From EX4572-165 sp002254885 (GTDB lineage: Archaea; Thermoplasmatota; E2; DHVEG-1), in contig JAOZSQ010000063.1 in the NCBI GenBank assembly GCA_029939595.1, forward strand, positions 1-10,908: DNA of 10,908 nucleotides, read 5' to 3'. Below are positions 1 through 6,919 of this stretch, piece by piece (the first letter of the stretch is position 1; every line of letters starts with the position of its first letter). The translations under genes were made by a program, and so were the position numbers. Under the pieces are notes generated by a model that worked only from the letters and a program-made list of their open reading frames with translations, did no database searches and was not told the DNA's origin.

Positions 1-329
1 TTCCCTTCTGCAATTACAAGTATCCATAACATAAGAAAAACCAAGTAATCAACAGACACATTATCCACCACCAACTCAGCTAAGATCAAACACTCTTACC
101 TCATCATAGCAAAAGATGCCGTTTACACCTAAATGCTTTGCATGAAGAAGTTGTGTTAATAAAATGAACAATACCCTGGGTGTAAACAACAATGTAATAA
201 ATCAAACTTCATATGAAACAACTTAACATTTTTCATTTACAGCAATCATGATAAACCACAGAGGCCTTGAATCTAATGTAAATCAAAGATATCTCTATTG
301 CAATCAATCCACTAGTATGAATCATTGTT
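1..329. other. Intergenic, no gene seen; contains one 9-bp inverted repeat
   Basis: No convincing coding frame was found on either strand; the open stretches are about 30 codons or fewer and resemble no family I know. The only structure is a perfect 9-bp inverted repeat, GTTTACACC at 121-129 and GGTGTAAAC at 179-187, enclosing 49 bases. Inside it is a small hairpin, ATGC-TTT-GCAT, at 133-143. It lies downstream of the ATPase gene that ends at 330. Confidence 0.5.
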
Positions 330-1853
330 TTACACATCATCATCATCGATAAGAATAACTTCTTGCTGTTTGGCTAGATTCTTTGCATTCTGAGTAAAAC
401 CATTTTTTGAAACAACATATAAAACAAGGTGTTCTTTACTAAAAACTGAATGCTTGATTTTTTCTATGAATTTTTTTATATCCGTATGATCAGTTGGATG
501 ATTCCGCCATTTGATCTCAAAGATATGACATCTTCCCTCTTTTTTTCCAACAAGATCAAACTCTATCTGCCCATCACCTGAAATGTAGTTTTGTAAGGTA
601 AGATTATACTTTTTTCCAAGTTTCTCTTTTAATTCATACTCTTTTGCTTTTCCTAATGCTACTGATGCTTGTTGATATTTTTCATTCAGTTCATCTATTA
701 ATATTTGTCTTACTTGTTTTTTTTCAACTTCTGTTTCATTTATCCCTAAAAAAGTGTTCTTTAACCAAAATGCAAGCAGGTTATCCCGAAAGTAATAGTA
801 ATTGTTCTCACGAAATAACAAGTCAGTTTTCAATAGCACTTTCATATAATTAGATACCTCACCCGTCGGTCTTTCTAATTCTTTTGATATCTCTGTTAAT
901 GTCAATCCCTGTTTTTGTGCTAATATCAAGAGGATCTGTCGATGTTTTTCACCCTTGTATGCTCTTGATAACGACTCATTGAAAATATAATCCAACACAA
1001 GGTATATATCGCCTCTTGGTGAAAGAGTTTCTTCCAAAAAAGCATATTGGATTTTTTCCTTATCAATATCATCAAATTGTTCAATTATCCTTCTGCACAA
1101 TGATATGGTGTAAAACGGTTGGCCTTGTGTCAATTGAAATATTTCACGTAAACAATAATCTTCACATGACATATCATGATTTTGAAGATACTTTTTAGAT
1201 AGTTTCTTTGTATCTAAAAGAGTAAGATTTCCAATGTATATACGGCGGAATTGAGCAAAAAAAGGTTCTTTGCTTTCTGAAAAAATACGTTCCATTAAAG
1301 AAACTGATGAGCCAGTTACTATATACGAAATCCTTTTTTCTTTTTCAACACCTGCCCTCATTTTTTCTAAGAATATATCATCAAAATTTTTGACATATTG
1401 AAATTCATCTAATAAAAAGATACAAAAAAACCCTGTTTGTTCAAGTATTATTATTTGCACTTCAAAAAGAAAGTTCAATGCATCCCACGTGGGTAATGCT
1501 TTAAGTTTTCTAATGGGTTCATCAACATTCAATTTTGAAGCAAGAACTAATACATCATCCCAATTTGCTAGCTGGATTTTATGAGAAATCTTTTTCTTTT
1601 TTTTCCCTATTTCAAATAAGAACTCTCGCACATATGAAAAAATGAACGAATCTATGGTTCCCAATCGTTGAATATTCAAATATGGAAAAACAATACTTGC
1701 GTTATTATCATTTTTCTTTTTGTATTCCAAAAGAAGTTCTGTTTTTCCTATTCTTCTATTTCCAATGATGGCAATATCCATTTTTTCTTTTCGTTTCATT
1801 CCCTTTGAGGAAATTTCTAGGATGCGGAATTCATTAGCTCTATTGACAAACAT
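330..1853 (-). CDS. Archaeal ATPase (ATPase_2 / DUF234 type) with C-terminal PD-(D/E)XK-like motif
   Basis: This 507-residue STAND/AAA-like ATPase belongs to the large archaeal family with an N-terminal P-loop ATPase (ATPase_2, PF01637 type) and a C-terminal DUF234-like region. Seen in the sequence: the MFVNR-type start typical of the family; Walker A GNRRIGKT at residues 31-38; Walker B ending in LLDE near 147-150; a sensor-like TGSS at 180-183; a winged-helix-like stretch near 303-345; and the family signature FRDNLLAFWLK near 355-365. At the C-terminus, E431-x-D433 followed by E446-I-K448 matches a PD-(D/E)XK nuclease core. The length is normal. The cellular role of this family is unknown; a nucleic-acid-acting NTPase is an inference. 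It is transcribed away from the ATPase gene at 2259, with about 400 bases between them. Family assignment is firm, function is not. Confidence 0.9.
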   Translation of the reverse strand: MFVNRANEFRILEISSKGMKRKEKMDIAIIGNRRIGKTELLLEYKKKNDNNASIVFPYLNIQRLGTIDSFIFSYVREFLFEIGKKKKKISHKIQLANWDDVLVLASKLNVDEPIRKLKALPTWDALNFLFEVQIIILEQTGFFCIFLLDEFQYVKNFDDIFLEKMRAGVEKEKRISYIVTGSSVSLMERIFSESKEPFFAQFRRIYIGNLTLLDTKKLSKKYLQNHDMSCEDYCLREIFQLTQGQPFYTISLCRRIIEQFDDIDKEKIQYAFLEETLSPRGDIYLVLDYIFNESLSRAYKGEKHRQILLILAQKQGLTLTEISKELERPTGEVSNYMKVLLKTDLLFRENNYYYFRDNLLAFWLKNTFLGINETEVEKKQVRQILIDELNEKYQQASVALGKAKEYELKEKLGKKYNLTLQNYISGDGQIEFDLVGKKEGRCHIFEIKWRNHPTDHTDIKKFIEKIKHSVFSKEHLVLYVVSKNGFTQNAKNLAKQQEVILIDDDDV

Positions 1854-1911
1854 AATTCATAACCATTATAGTTTTATGCATAATTCTATAATGCATTATT
1901 GTTTTATAATT
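1854..1911 (-). promoter_or_regulatory. Putative promoter/operator of the ATPase gene at 330-1853
   Basis: Read on the minus strand, an A/T-rich box (GCATAAAAC, 1871-1879) lies about 22 bases before the ATG and a second (ATTATAAAAC, 1902-1911) about 53 bases before it. Two ATGCAT sixmers at 1875-1880 and 1890-1895 bracket an imperfect dyad. No Shine-Dalgarno is seen. The assignment is weak because nothing sits exactly at the expected TATA distance. Confidence 0.3.
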
Positions 1912-2207
1912 TTTTCGAATGACACTGTTGACTTTCTTAATACTTTCAACAACATCTTCTTCATAGATATTTTCCACCATAATTATTTGTTTACGTTTTA
2001 ATTTACATCAAACATCAATTACGCTCAAAGATCGTTATATATCAGACATCTTTTGCATGCTAAACCCTGTCAGTTCAACCTCTGAACAAAAAAATTTATT
2101 TTATGAATGTTAAACATGATAAATGATCTGAAAGTCCTTAATTTTTATTTTTTTTCCATTTTATTTTGAAAAAAGTGACAGAGCACCATCACAAAAATGA
2201 TTATTTA
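1912..2207. other. Divergent intergenic region, left part; one isolated copy of the GCAAAA-N3-GTCAG-like repeat
   Basis: This is AT-rich DNA between the two divergent ATPase genes with no supported gene. GCTAAACCCTGTCAG at 2059-2073 is a diverged copy of the short repeat clustered at 7038-7320. The rest, including T-rich runs near 2140-2160, shows nothing I can name. Confidence 0.4.
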
Positions 2208-2258
2208 TGATAATGTATTATCACAAAATTTATTAATTATGATAATATATCATCATAT
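2208..2258 (+). promoter_or_regulatory. Leaderless-type promoter with two palindromic operators
   Basis: A TATA-like TTTATTAA (2229-2236) is centred about 26 bases before the ATG at 2259. It is flanked by two related palindromes: TGATAAT-GT-ATTATCA (2208-2223) and TGATA-ATA-TATCA (2240-2252). Their starts are 32 bases apart, about three helical turns. One covers the region just upstream of the box and the other the presumed transcription start, a layout typical of archaeal repressor sites. There is no Shine-Dalgarno. Confidence 0.6.
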
Positions 2259-3635
2259 ATGGCAATAAAATTATCAGGATTAAGCTCTCAAAACCCTTGG
2301 TGGAAAAAAGGAGATTGGAGAAATGAAGATAACGATTTTAAAAAAATAGAGTATGTTTTAAACAGGAAAAAAACGGAGATAACCAAAGGAGAAATTTATC
2401 TTATTAGAGGCATTCGAAGGTCAGGTAAAACTGTTTATACTAAAATTATAATAGAGGATTTGATAAAAGAAATAGATGGTAAGAAAATAATATATATTTC
2501 TTGTGATAGACATAGTTTAAGAGAGATAAAAAACATAGTTGATGAATTTGTAAAAAGACTCTCCGGAGAAGTCGTTGTTTTTGATGAAATAACTTATCAT
2601 AATAATTGGAATATTTTATTAAAAGAACTTGCAGAAACAACAGATTTAACAATTATTGCTACTGGTTCAAATCCTGTAAAAATAAGGGAAAAAAAAGAAA
2701 GACTTCCTGGCAGAAAAGTTGAAGGAAATGAGTATTTTTTAAATCCTCTTAGTTTTAGAGAATATGTAAATAATATTGTAGATCTTAAAAATAAAATACA
2801 AAATTCTGATATAAAAAAATTTGCAAATAAAATCAAAAAATTTGAAAGTTTTTCTACATTTAATCCAAATATACAAGAGATGATACCATATTTTGATGAT
2901 CTTGAACCCATATTTTATTCCCATCTAATATCAGGTGGCTTTCCAGATGCATTACTTGAATATTTGAAAAAAGGGAGAATAAATGAAGGGACATATGAAA
3001 TGATTATACGGTTATTTCTTGGAGTTTTATCAAAAGAGAATAAAAGTGAGGAGATCGGTAGGCAAATAATGGAAAAGATATTGAGTTCAATGGGTTCAAG
3101 ACTTGATTTTATTACTATTTCCTCAGATATTGGAATACATCATAATACAGTAAGAGAATATATTGAGCTTCTTGAGAATTCTAGAATAATCTATCTTCTT
3201 CCAGCATGGGATATCAACAAGAAAAGATATGCTCTTCGCAAACAGAAAAAGATTATTTTTCAAAGCAGTCTAATACCACAAGCATTACATCAATATATCA
3301 CAGGATGCTCATATGATGATACATTAGATTTTCTAGATAAAAATATAGAAAATATTGTAGAGCATACCGTTTCAAGTCACATAATACAGAGCCTTGAAGC
3401 ACCCGTTGTTAAAGAAAGACACGCTTTCGCAGGTTTTTATTATGATAAAAAAGAATGTGATCTTGTAATATCAAAGGATAAAAAATTCTACGGATATGAA
3501 ATTAAATATGGAAAACAACAGAAAGCCAAATATCCTTTTATTACCTCATATATTACAAAAGATATAATTGATGAAAATACATATCCCAGCTCATTATTTT
3601 TAGCAGGTTTAGAAAAAAGTGAAAAAACTATATAG
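2259..3635 (+). CDS. AAA_14 / DUF4143-type ATPase with C-terminal nuclease-like motif
   Basis: This 458-residue protein belongs to the common prokaryotic ATPase family with an AAA_14-type P-loop domain and a DUF4143 C-terminal region. Seen: Walker A GIRRSGKT at 51-58; Walker B VVVFDE at 105-110; TGSN at 135-138; the signatures NPLSFREYV near 162-170 and GGFPD in the middle. Near the end, E399-x-D401 and E414-I-K416 form a PD-(D/E)XK-type core. The length is typical. The start at 2259 follows directly on the palindromes and places the TATA-like box about 26 bases upstream, so the mRNA is probably leaderless. The function of the family is unresolved. It is a different family from the ATPase encoded divergently at 330-1853, although both combine an ATPase with a nuclease-like tail. 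A hairpin terminator begins at its stop codon. Confidence 0.9.
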   Translation: MAIKLSGLSSQNPWWKKGDWRNEDNDFKKIEYVLNRKKTEITKGEIYLIRGIRRSGKTVYTKIIIEDLIKEIDGKKIIYISCDRHSLREIKNIVDEFVKRLSGEVVVFDEITYHNNWNILLKELAETTDLTIIATGSNPVKIREKKERLPGRKVEGNEYFLNPLSFREYVNNIVDLKNKIQNSDIKKFANKIKKFESFSTFNPNIQEMIPYFDDLEPIFYSHLISGGFPDALLEYLKKGRINEGTYEMIIRLFLGVLSKENKSEEIGRQIMEKILSSMGSRLDFITISSDIGIHHNTVREYIELLENSRIIYLLPAWDINKKRYALRKQKKIIFQSSLIPQALHQYITGCSYDDTLDFLDKNIENIVEHTVSSHIIQSLEAPVVKERHAFAGFYYDKKECDLVISKDKKFYGYEIKYGKQQKAKYPFITSYITKDIIDENTYPSSLFLAGLEKSEKTI

Positions 3636-3697
3636 ATAATCTAAAAAAAATATTTATTTTATATCAAATCAAAACATATTTTTTTTAGTTTTATCTA
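3633..3697 (+). terminator. Long AT-rich inverted repeat ending the ATPase gene, probable (bidirectional) terminator
   Basis: CTAAAAAAAATAT (3641-3653) is perfectly complementary to ATATTTTTTTTAG (3676-3688). The pairing continues outward with TAGATAA (3633-3639) against TTATCTA (3691-3697), and the intervening loop is 22 bases. The left arm includes the TAG stop codon. The run of eight T at 3679-3686 is the kind of signal archaeal RNA polymerase terminates on. The reverse strand also ends in T8, so it could serve the minus-strand remnant as well. Confidence 0.55.
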
Positions 3698-3878
3698 CAC
3701 TCTATTGAACTTAAACAATCCAGTATTTCACTGCTCATAAACAAGTCAGGATAATTAGCAAAGGGCTCAATTGTTGATACATCCATTTGAAACTCAACCA
3801 TTTAAAATCTACCTCTTTCATACTATTTTTGGCCCTTTTCAAATCATATCCCAAACTATCAATTTCTTTTTGTATCAT
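3691..3878 (-). pseudogene. Decayed small ORF, unidentified, one frameshift
   Basis: On the minus strand an open frame starts at ATG 3878 (MIQKEIDSLGYDLKRAKN and onward), reads as a charged amphipathic helix, and then loses sense. A second frame opens at ATG 3801 and runs 36 residues (MVEFQMDVSTIEPFANYP and onward) to TAA at 3691-3693. The two frames differ by a shift near 3800. Composition and helix pattern look protein-like in both halves, suggesting one gene of about 60 codons broken by an indel. I do not recognise the family. It follows vapC on the same strand but is separated from it by a strong dyad. It could also be two chance ORFs. Confidence 0.35.
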
Positions 3879-3883
3879 CTCTT

Positions 3884-3918
3884 TATTGTCGTGTAATTCC
3901 CTAAATTACATGACAATA
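3884..3918. repeat. 15-bp-arm inverted repeat just downstream of vapC
   Basis: TATTGTCGTGTAATT (3884-3898) and AATTACATGACAATA (3904-3918) are inverted copies around a 5-base spacer, with a single G:T position (a wobble pair in plus-strand RNA). It lies 26 bases past the vapC stop. It could be a terminator hairpin or a protein-binding dyad; no T-run follows it on the minus strand, which weakens the simple terminator reading. Confidence 0.6.
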
Positions 3919-3943
3919 TAATGATAAAAAAATCATCTTTATC

Positions 3944-4330
3944 CTATTTTAAAACAACTGCATCATTGCTTATTCTGAAGTCGTTATCCATTGAAATTAG
4001 TTTTTGATTAATTGACCTTGCACTTGCAAGGATTATTCCGTCGATTAAACTAAATTTGGTTATTCCTTTTTTACGTGAATTAAATTTTATTTGTGATCCT
4101 TCAAAACATAGTTTTTCACTTAACGGGATGACATTCAATATTTTTCTAAGTTTAGAGATTCTCTTTTCTGGATCGATATTATTTTTCAAACACCAATCAG
4201 ATATCTCCCCAATTTGAATTATGGATATAAAAAGGGGTTCGTCCTTTATCAAGCTATATATTTCTTCAAATGTTTTGGAATTTTTTTCACTGTGAAAAAT
4301 TTCTATTATAATTGAGGTATCAAGAAACAT
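3944..4330 (-). CDS. vapC: VapC-type PIN-domain ribonuclease toxin
   Basis: This single PIN domain of 128 residues is the endoribonuclease toxin of a type II toxin-antitoxin pair; PIN toxins cleave RNA (tRNA, rRNA or mRNA depending on the member). The acidic metal-binding residues are all visible: D4 (MFLDTS), E42 (IGEIS), D97 (SLIDGIILASAR) and D115/D117 (MDNDF). The length is normal. I start at ATG 4330, because MFLDTS is the canonical PIN beginning, rather than at the TTG one codon earlier. The ATG shares one base with the vapB stop (TGATG), so translation is probably coupled; a GAGG stands 10 bases upstream inside vapB. Catalytic residues are intact, so the toxin is probably active. The target cannot be told from sequence. 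Confidence 0.92.
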   Translation of the reverse strand: MFLDTSIIIEIFHSEKNSKTFEEIYSLIKDEPLFISIIQIGEISDWCLKNNIDPEKRISKLRKILNVIPLSEKLCFEGSQIKFNSRKKGITKFSLIDGIILASARSINQKLISMDNDFRISNDAVVLK

Positions 4331-4551
4331 CAATATCTGTCCTCTTTATCACGCTCAAAGTTTGATTTCTTTTTATCAATGCCCGCTAGATCAGTAAGCA
4401 TTTTATTCCTCTTAATTCCCTCAGAAGGAGGAATTACAATATGGATTACATCGCCTTTATGAAAACCTAGTCCTTCAATAATATACGATGGAATGATTAT
4501 GCCTAAAGAATTTCCTATTTTCCGAAGTTTCGCTTCAAACACTTCTACCAT
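4330..4551 (-). CDS. vapB: VapB-type antitoxin, AbrB (SpoVT/MazE-like) fold
   Basis: This 73-residue antitoxin precedes the PIN toxin. Residues about 5-45 form the AbrB swapped-hairpin DNA-binding domain, with the recognisable KIGNSLGIIIPSYIIEGLG stretch followed by HKGDVIHI. Residues about 46-73 are charged and probably disordered, the part that normally wraps and neutralises the toxin. The stop overlaps the toxin start by one base. The start ATG at 4551 is supported by a TATA-like box about 28 bases upstream and a 16-bp palindrome in between, consistent with autorepression by the VapBC complex. The length and order are the standard ones for this system. Confidence 0.9.
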   Translation of the reverse strand: MVEVFEAKLRKIGNSLGIIIPSYIIEGLGFHKGDVIHIVIPPSEGIKRNKMLTDLAGIDKKKSNFERDKEDRY

Positions 4552-4583
4552 ATACGTATGTTATAACGTTATAACTTAATAAA
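4552..4583 (-). promoter_or_regulatory. vapBC promoter with perfect 16-bp palindrome
   Basis: On the minus strand a TTTATTAA box (4576-4583) is centred about 28 bases before the vapB ATG. Between box and start are the perfect palindromes GTTATAACGTTATAAC (4560-4575) and ATACGTAT (4552-4559). The box plus leaderless spacing suggests an archaeal promoter, and the palindromes are the likely autoregulatory operator for the AbrB-fold antitoxin. Confidence 0.65.
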
Positions 4584-4727
4584 TGTTTTGCTTAGCAAAT
4601 ATATTCCCCTGAATCTGTTCCTGCAAACGGAAACTATTACTGATGCGCCCCCCACCCATTAAAAGAATGTAACGTTTCATCCTCATTAAAATCTAAGAGC
4701 AGATATATTGTTAAACCCATGAAAAAC

Positions 4728-5498
4728 CTATTTTTTTGCCAAAGTTTCACACCAATTCTCTATCTTATTTGTTACCTCATTAAACTCAGGTAATGCCCCA
4801 ATAATTAAATCTTGTAAATCCCGCTTCCACATTTTTCGTTTTTCACTTACTTTTTCTAGAAATGTTTCCAAGTCAAATGTTAATCTGTAAATTTTAAGTT
4901 TCTTGTTAACGAGTGAGACATCTAGTAGGATGCCTTTTTTTGATAAGAACCAAAGATCATATATGTCTCTTGGTTTCTCCCTAGTCATAATGCATCTAAT
5001 TTTTTCTGCCGCTATCTCTCCAACATCAAGTACGGATAGTTCAAATGATGGAATTTCAGGATAAGTTGTAATGAGGAGTTTTGTAAGAAATGATATTGGT
5101 CGTTCTCTTTTACTAATATTTATTGTGACTCTTGACATGCTATTCTTGCTTCCATCATAAAGTGGCCCTCTTATTGCAAATCGTATGTTTATTTCATTGC
5201 TAAATTCTATTTTTTCAGAGAGTGTTCTTTCCATTCCCATAAGTTCCAGATTTCTGATTATTTTTTTTATCATTTTATCCGTATCAAATCGTTTCCCAAC
5301 AACATCAAAATCAAGATCTTCACTGAATCGGTTAAGGTTATAAAATTTATAAAGAGCAGTTCCACCTTTAAAAACCAGAGAACGCCTATCATCTGATGAA
5401 GCATATAACAAAAGTTCAAGGAGATAATCCTTCTCTGCATTCCTGATTGTTAGATGTTTCAGTTCAGCAATTCTTGTAAGTTCTAATCTTGATATCAT
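4728..5498 (-). CDS. abiEii: AbiEii/AbiGii-type nucleotidyltransferase toxin
   Basis: This 256-residue toxin is of the DUF1814/AbiEii nucleotidyltransferase family (type IV toxin-antitoxin, phage abortive infection); characterised relatives such as MenT-type enzymes add nucleotides to tRNA. Family motifs are present in order: FKGGTALYK near 43-51 (GG and following residues of the NTase fold), RFSEDLDFD at 57-65 with the metal-binding DxD (D61, D63), E165-K166 in EKIRCIM, and RDIYDLWFL at 177-185. Nothing essential is missing, so it should be active. The start ATG at 5498 overlaps the abiEi stop by one base (TAATG), with a G-rich GGGGG seven bases upstream as a possible weak ribosome site. It is the second gene of a two-gene operon with abiEi. 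Confidence 0.92.
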   Translation of the reverse strand: MISRLELTRIAELKHLTIRNAEKDYLLELLLYASSDDRRSLVFKGGTALYKFYNLNRFSEDLDFDVVGKRFDTDKMIKKIIRNLELMGMERTLSEKIEFSNEINIRFAIRGPLYDGSKNSMSRVTINISKRERPISFLTKLLITTYPEIPSFELSVLDVGEIAAEKIRCIMTREKPRDIYDLWFLSKKGILLDVSLVNKKLKIYRLTFDLETFLEKVSEKRKMWKRDLQDLIIGALPEFNEVTNKIENWCETLAKK

Positions 5499-6214
5499 TA
5501 ATATCCCCCAATATTAACAACAACTCCCCATTTTTTATCATTTAGTCCATTTATGGGACGAGTAATGTCAAGTGGTATCATAGTCTTATATGCCTTTTTT
5601 TCTAGTCTTTTTACATATCTACATCCAAGTGAATCGAGCATCCATCCAAATCTTTTAGCCAGAGCACTGTTTTTAGTTACGAGTATATAGTCCACAATTT
5701 TTTTGGTAGAAATATTTTTAATATTTTCTTTTAAGATAAAATATATTTCAGCTGTTGAAACTTTCTTAAGTAAAACAGCATCCATTAAAGCCTTTTCTGG
5801 CTCTGCCATAAAAACTTCAAAATCCTGTATTTTGATTTTTGAAAAACCAAAAAACCATGATGGACGAATTTTTTCAAAAATAATCGTTGTATTCATCATT
5901 TGTATGTTTTTACGACTTTTTGAACGAGAGGTTATAACAGATATCTTGCTTGGTATTTGCTCAGTTAAATTATGATGACGAAATGCAGCCCATAAAGAAA
6001 TATAACTTGGCCATATTATTCTTGAAGCGATAATCAGAGGATCTTCTTGTACCGTATAGACATTTCGTTGGATTTGCTGTATGACACCCCTATTTTTTAA
6101 CCTGTTCAGAAATACTTTGGCATAGGTTTTATCATTATCAATAATGTTTGCAAAAGTGTCAATATTAAAGGTAGGATATTCTTCAAGTTTTTTAACTATT
6201 CGTAGTGTTTCCAT
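5498..6214 (-). CDS. abiEi: AbiEi-type antitoxin / transcriptional regulator
   Basis: This 238-residue protein is of the AbiEi family, the antitoxin and autorepressor partner of AbiEii. The N-terminal 55 or so residues form a winged helix (FNIDTFANI, a recognition-helix-like KTYAKVFLNRLKNRGVI, then the wing RNVYTV). The segment IIASRIIWPSYISLWAAFRHHNL and the downstream ITSRSKS and AEPEKALMDAVLL stretches are typical of the family's C-terminal domain. The length is usual. It sits directly upstream of abiEii with a one-base stop/start overlap. A perfect palindrome at the presumed promoter fits reported binding of AbiEi to inverted repeats of its own promoter. I regard the pair as a complete, functional type IV system. 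Confidence 0.88.
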   Translation of the reverse strand: METLRIVKKLEEYPTFNIDTFANIIDNDKTYAKVFLNRLKNRGVIQQIQRNVYTVQEDPLIIASRIIWPSYISLWAAFRHHNLTEQIPSKISVITSRSKSRKNIQMMNTTIIFEKIRPSWFFGFSKIKIQDFEVFMAEPEKALMDAVLLKKVSTAEIYFILKENIKNISTKKIVDYILVTKNSALAKRFGWMLDSLGCRYVKRLEKKAYKTMIPLDITRPINGLNDKKWGVVVNIGGY

Positions 6215-6224
6215 GATACTATAT

Positions 6225-6250
6225 ATGAATTCATTATTGATAAATTTATC
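6225..6250 (-). promoter_or_regulatory. abiE operon promoter and palindromic operators
   Basis: GATAAATTTATC (6239-6250) is a perfect 12-bp palindrome whose A/T core is centred about 30 bases before the abiEi ATG, so it may be both TATA box and operator. A second perfect palindrome, ATGAATTCAT, lies at 6225-6234 near the expected transcription start. No Shine-Dalgarno is seen before the ATG. Confidence 0.5.
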
Positions 6251-6424
6251 TAAGTGTAGGTAATCAAAATTGATGACTTACGCATTAAAAATTTTACAAA
6301 ATGAATCGATCTAATATCACGAAAAACAGCCAACGATGAAAAAAAAATTATATAACAATGGATTGTTGACAATTCAAGGTTAGGATGAGATGCATTTGTT
6401 GATCATATGAACAAGGATAAGAAA
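6251..6424. other. Intergenic, no gene seen
   Basis: This is AT-rich sequence between the intact abiE promoter and the decayed abiE locus. It includes a run of eight A at about 6340-6347. The 3' part of the dead AbiEii toxin gene would be expected here, but I could not follow it beyond the degraded RFSED-like motif near 6425-6440. Confidence 0.4.
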
Positions 6425-6569
6425 CATCTTCTTAAATCTGAAAATAAAAAAACTAATGAAATTTCTTTTCACAACTTGTTATTGATTGTTGAATGAAATA
6501 TCCAAGATATGCTTTCACAAGACAGGTTCCACCTTTAAACAACAAATTATTTTTTAAATAATCATCCTG
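6425..6569 (-). pseudogene. Remnant of a second AbiEii toxin gene (N-terminal part only)
   Basis: The minus-strand frame reads QDDYLKNNLLFKGGT and then CLVKAYLGY, which is the AbiEii nucleotidyltransferase motif FKGGTxLxKAY and its preceding helix. The frame meets TAG at 6453-6455. Near 6425-6440 an RF-x-ED-like stretch, one base short of the RFSED motif, may be the next piece of the gene after an insertion. The DxD metal motif and the whole C-terminal half are missing, so no active toxin can be made. It runs on in frame from the AbiEi remnant, which implies a deletion that removed the end of the antitoxin gene and the beginning of the toxin gene. The motif spelling differs from the intact copy at 4728-5498, so this was an independent locus. 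Confidence 0.65.
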
Positions 6570-6916
6570 TGAAATATAATCAACAGTGAAATATTCATGG
6601 GCAAAATTGTTTAGTTTGAGTACGGTTTCAAGTGTAAAATATCAATTGTTTACTCCTTTTATTTTTAGAGCCTGTGCAAGGATTTGATACACTGAATTGT
6701 TTAGAGTGTTATATTGTCTTTTCCTCAAAACTTTTAACATAAAAGATACCGTGCAGTACTCTAACTAGGTATCCTTCTTCCTGAAGGGTAATACGCTGCT
6801 CTTTTTTTGTTTTTACCGAGGATAACTGCAATGTGTTGCCCCTGTTCTGTGGTAACCATTTTATTCTGTTCAATTAGCAAACGTTTCCAAATAAAAGACG
6901 AAGAATTTTGTGTCAT
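6570..6916 (-). pseudogene. Remnant of a second AbiEi-type antitoxin, frameshifted and with an internal stop
   Basis: ATG at 6916 opens a winged-helix antitoxin reading MTQNSSSFIWKRLLIEQ and on to MVTTEQGQHIAVILGKN. In the A7 run (T7 at 6802-6808 on the plus strand) the frame shifts, and sense resumes as ITLQEEGYLVRVLHGIFYV then KSFEE, typical of archaeal AbiEi-like regulators. A second shift near 6701-6715 leads into NNSVYQILAQALKIKGVNN, then TGA at 6642-6644 where the family has Trp. The same frame continues YFTLETVLKLNNFAHEYF and TVDYIS. So there are two frameshifts, one nonsense change and a missing C-terminus. The promoter palindrome at 6920-6936 survives. The family call rests on the pattern of conserved pieces recalled from archaeal AbiEi proteins. 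Confidence 0.65.
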
Positions 6917-6919
6917 AAA

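Noticed and set aside
644..1198. Plus-strand ORFs of 60-69 codons over the first ATPase gene
   Set aside because: They are antisense shadows of a well-supported minus-strand gene with low-complexity Leu/Phe/His-rich translations.
2660..2680. tRNA T-loop-like GGTTCAAATCC
   Set aside because: It lies inside the ATPase coding sequence (codons of TGSNPV) and no acceptor or anticodon stem is present around it.
2446..2924. Minus-strand ORFs over the second ATPase gene
   Set aside because: They are antisense shadows with Phe/Leu/Ile-rich nonsense and no motif.
5703..5975. Plus-strand 90-codon ORF over abiEi
   Set aside because: It is antisense to a clear AbiEi gene and has no recognisable feature.
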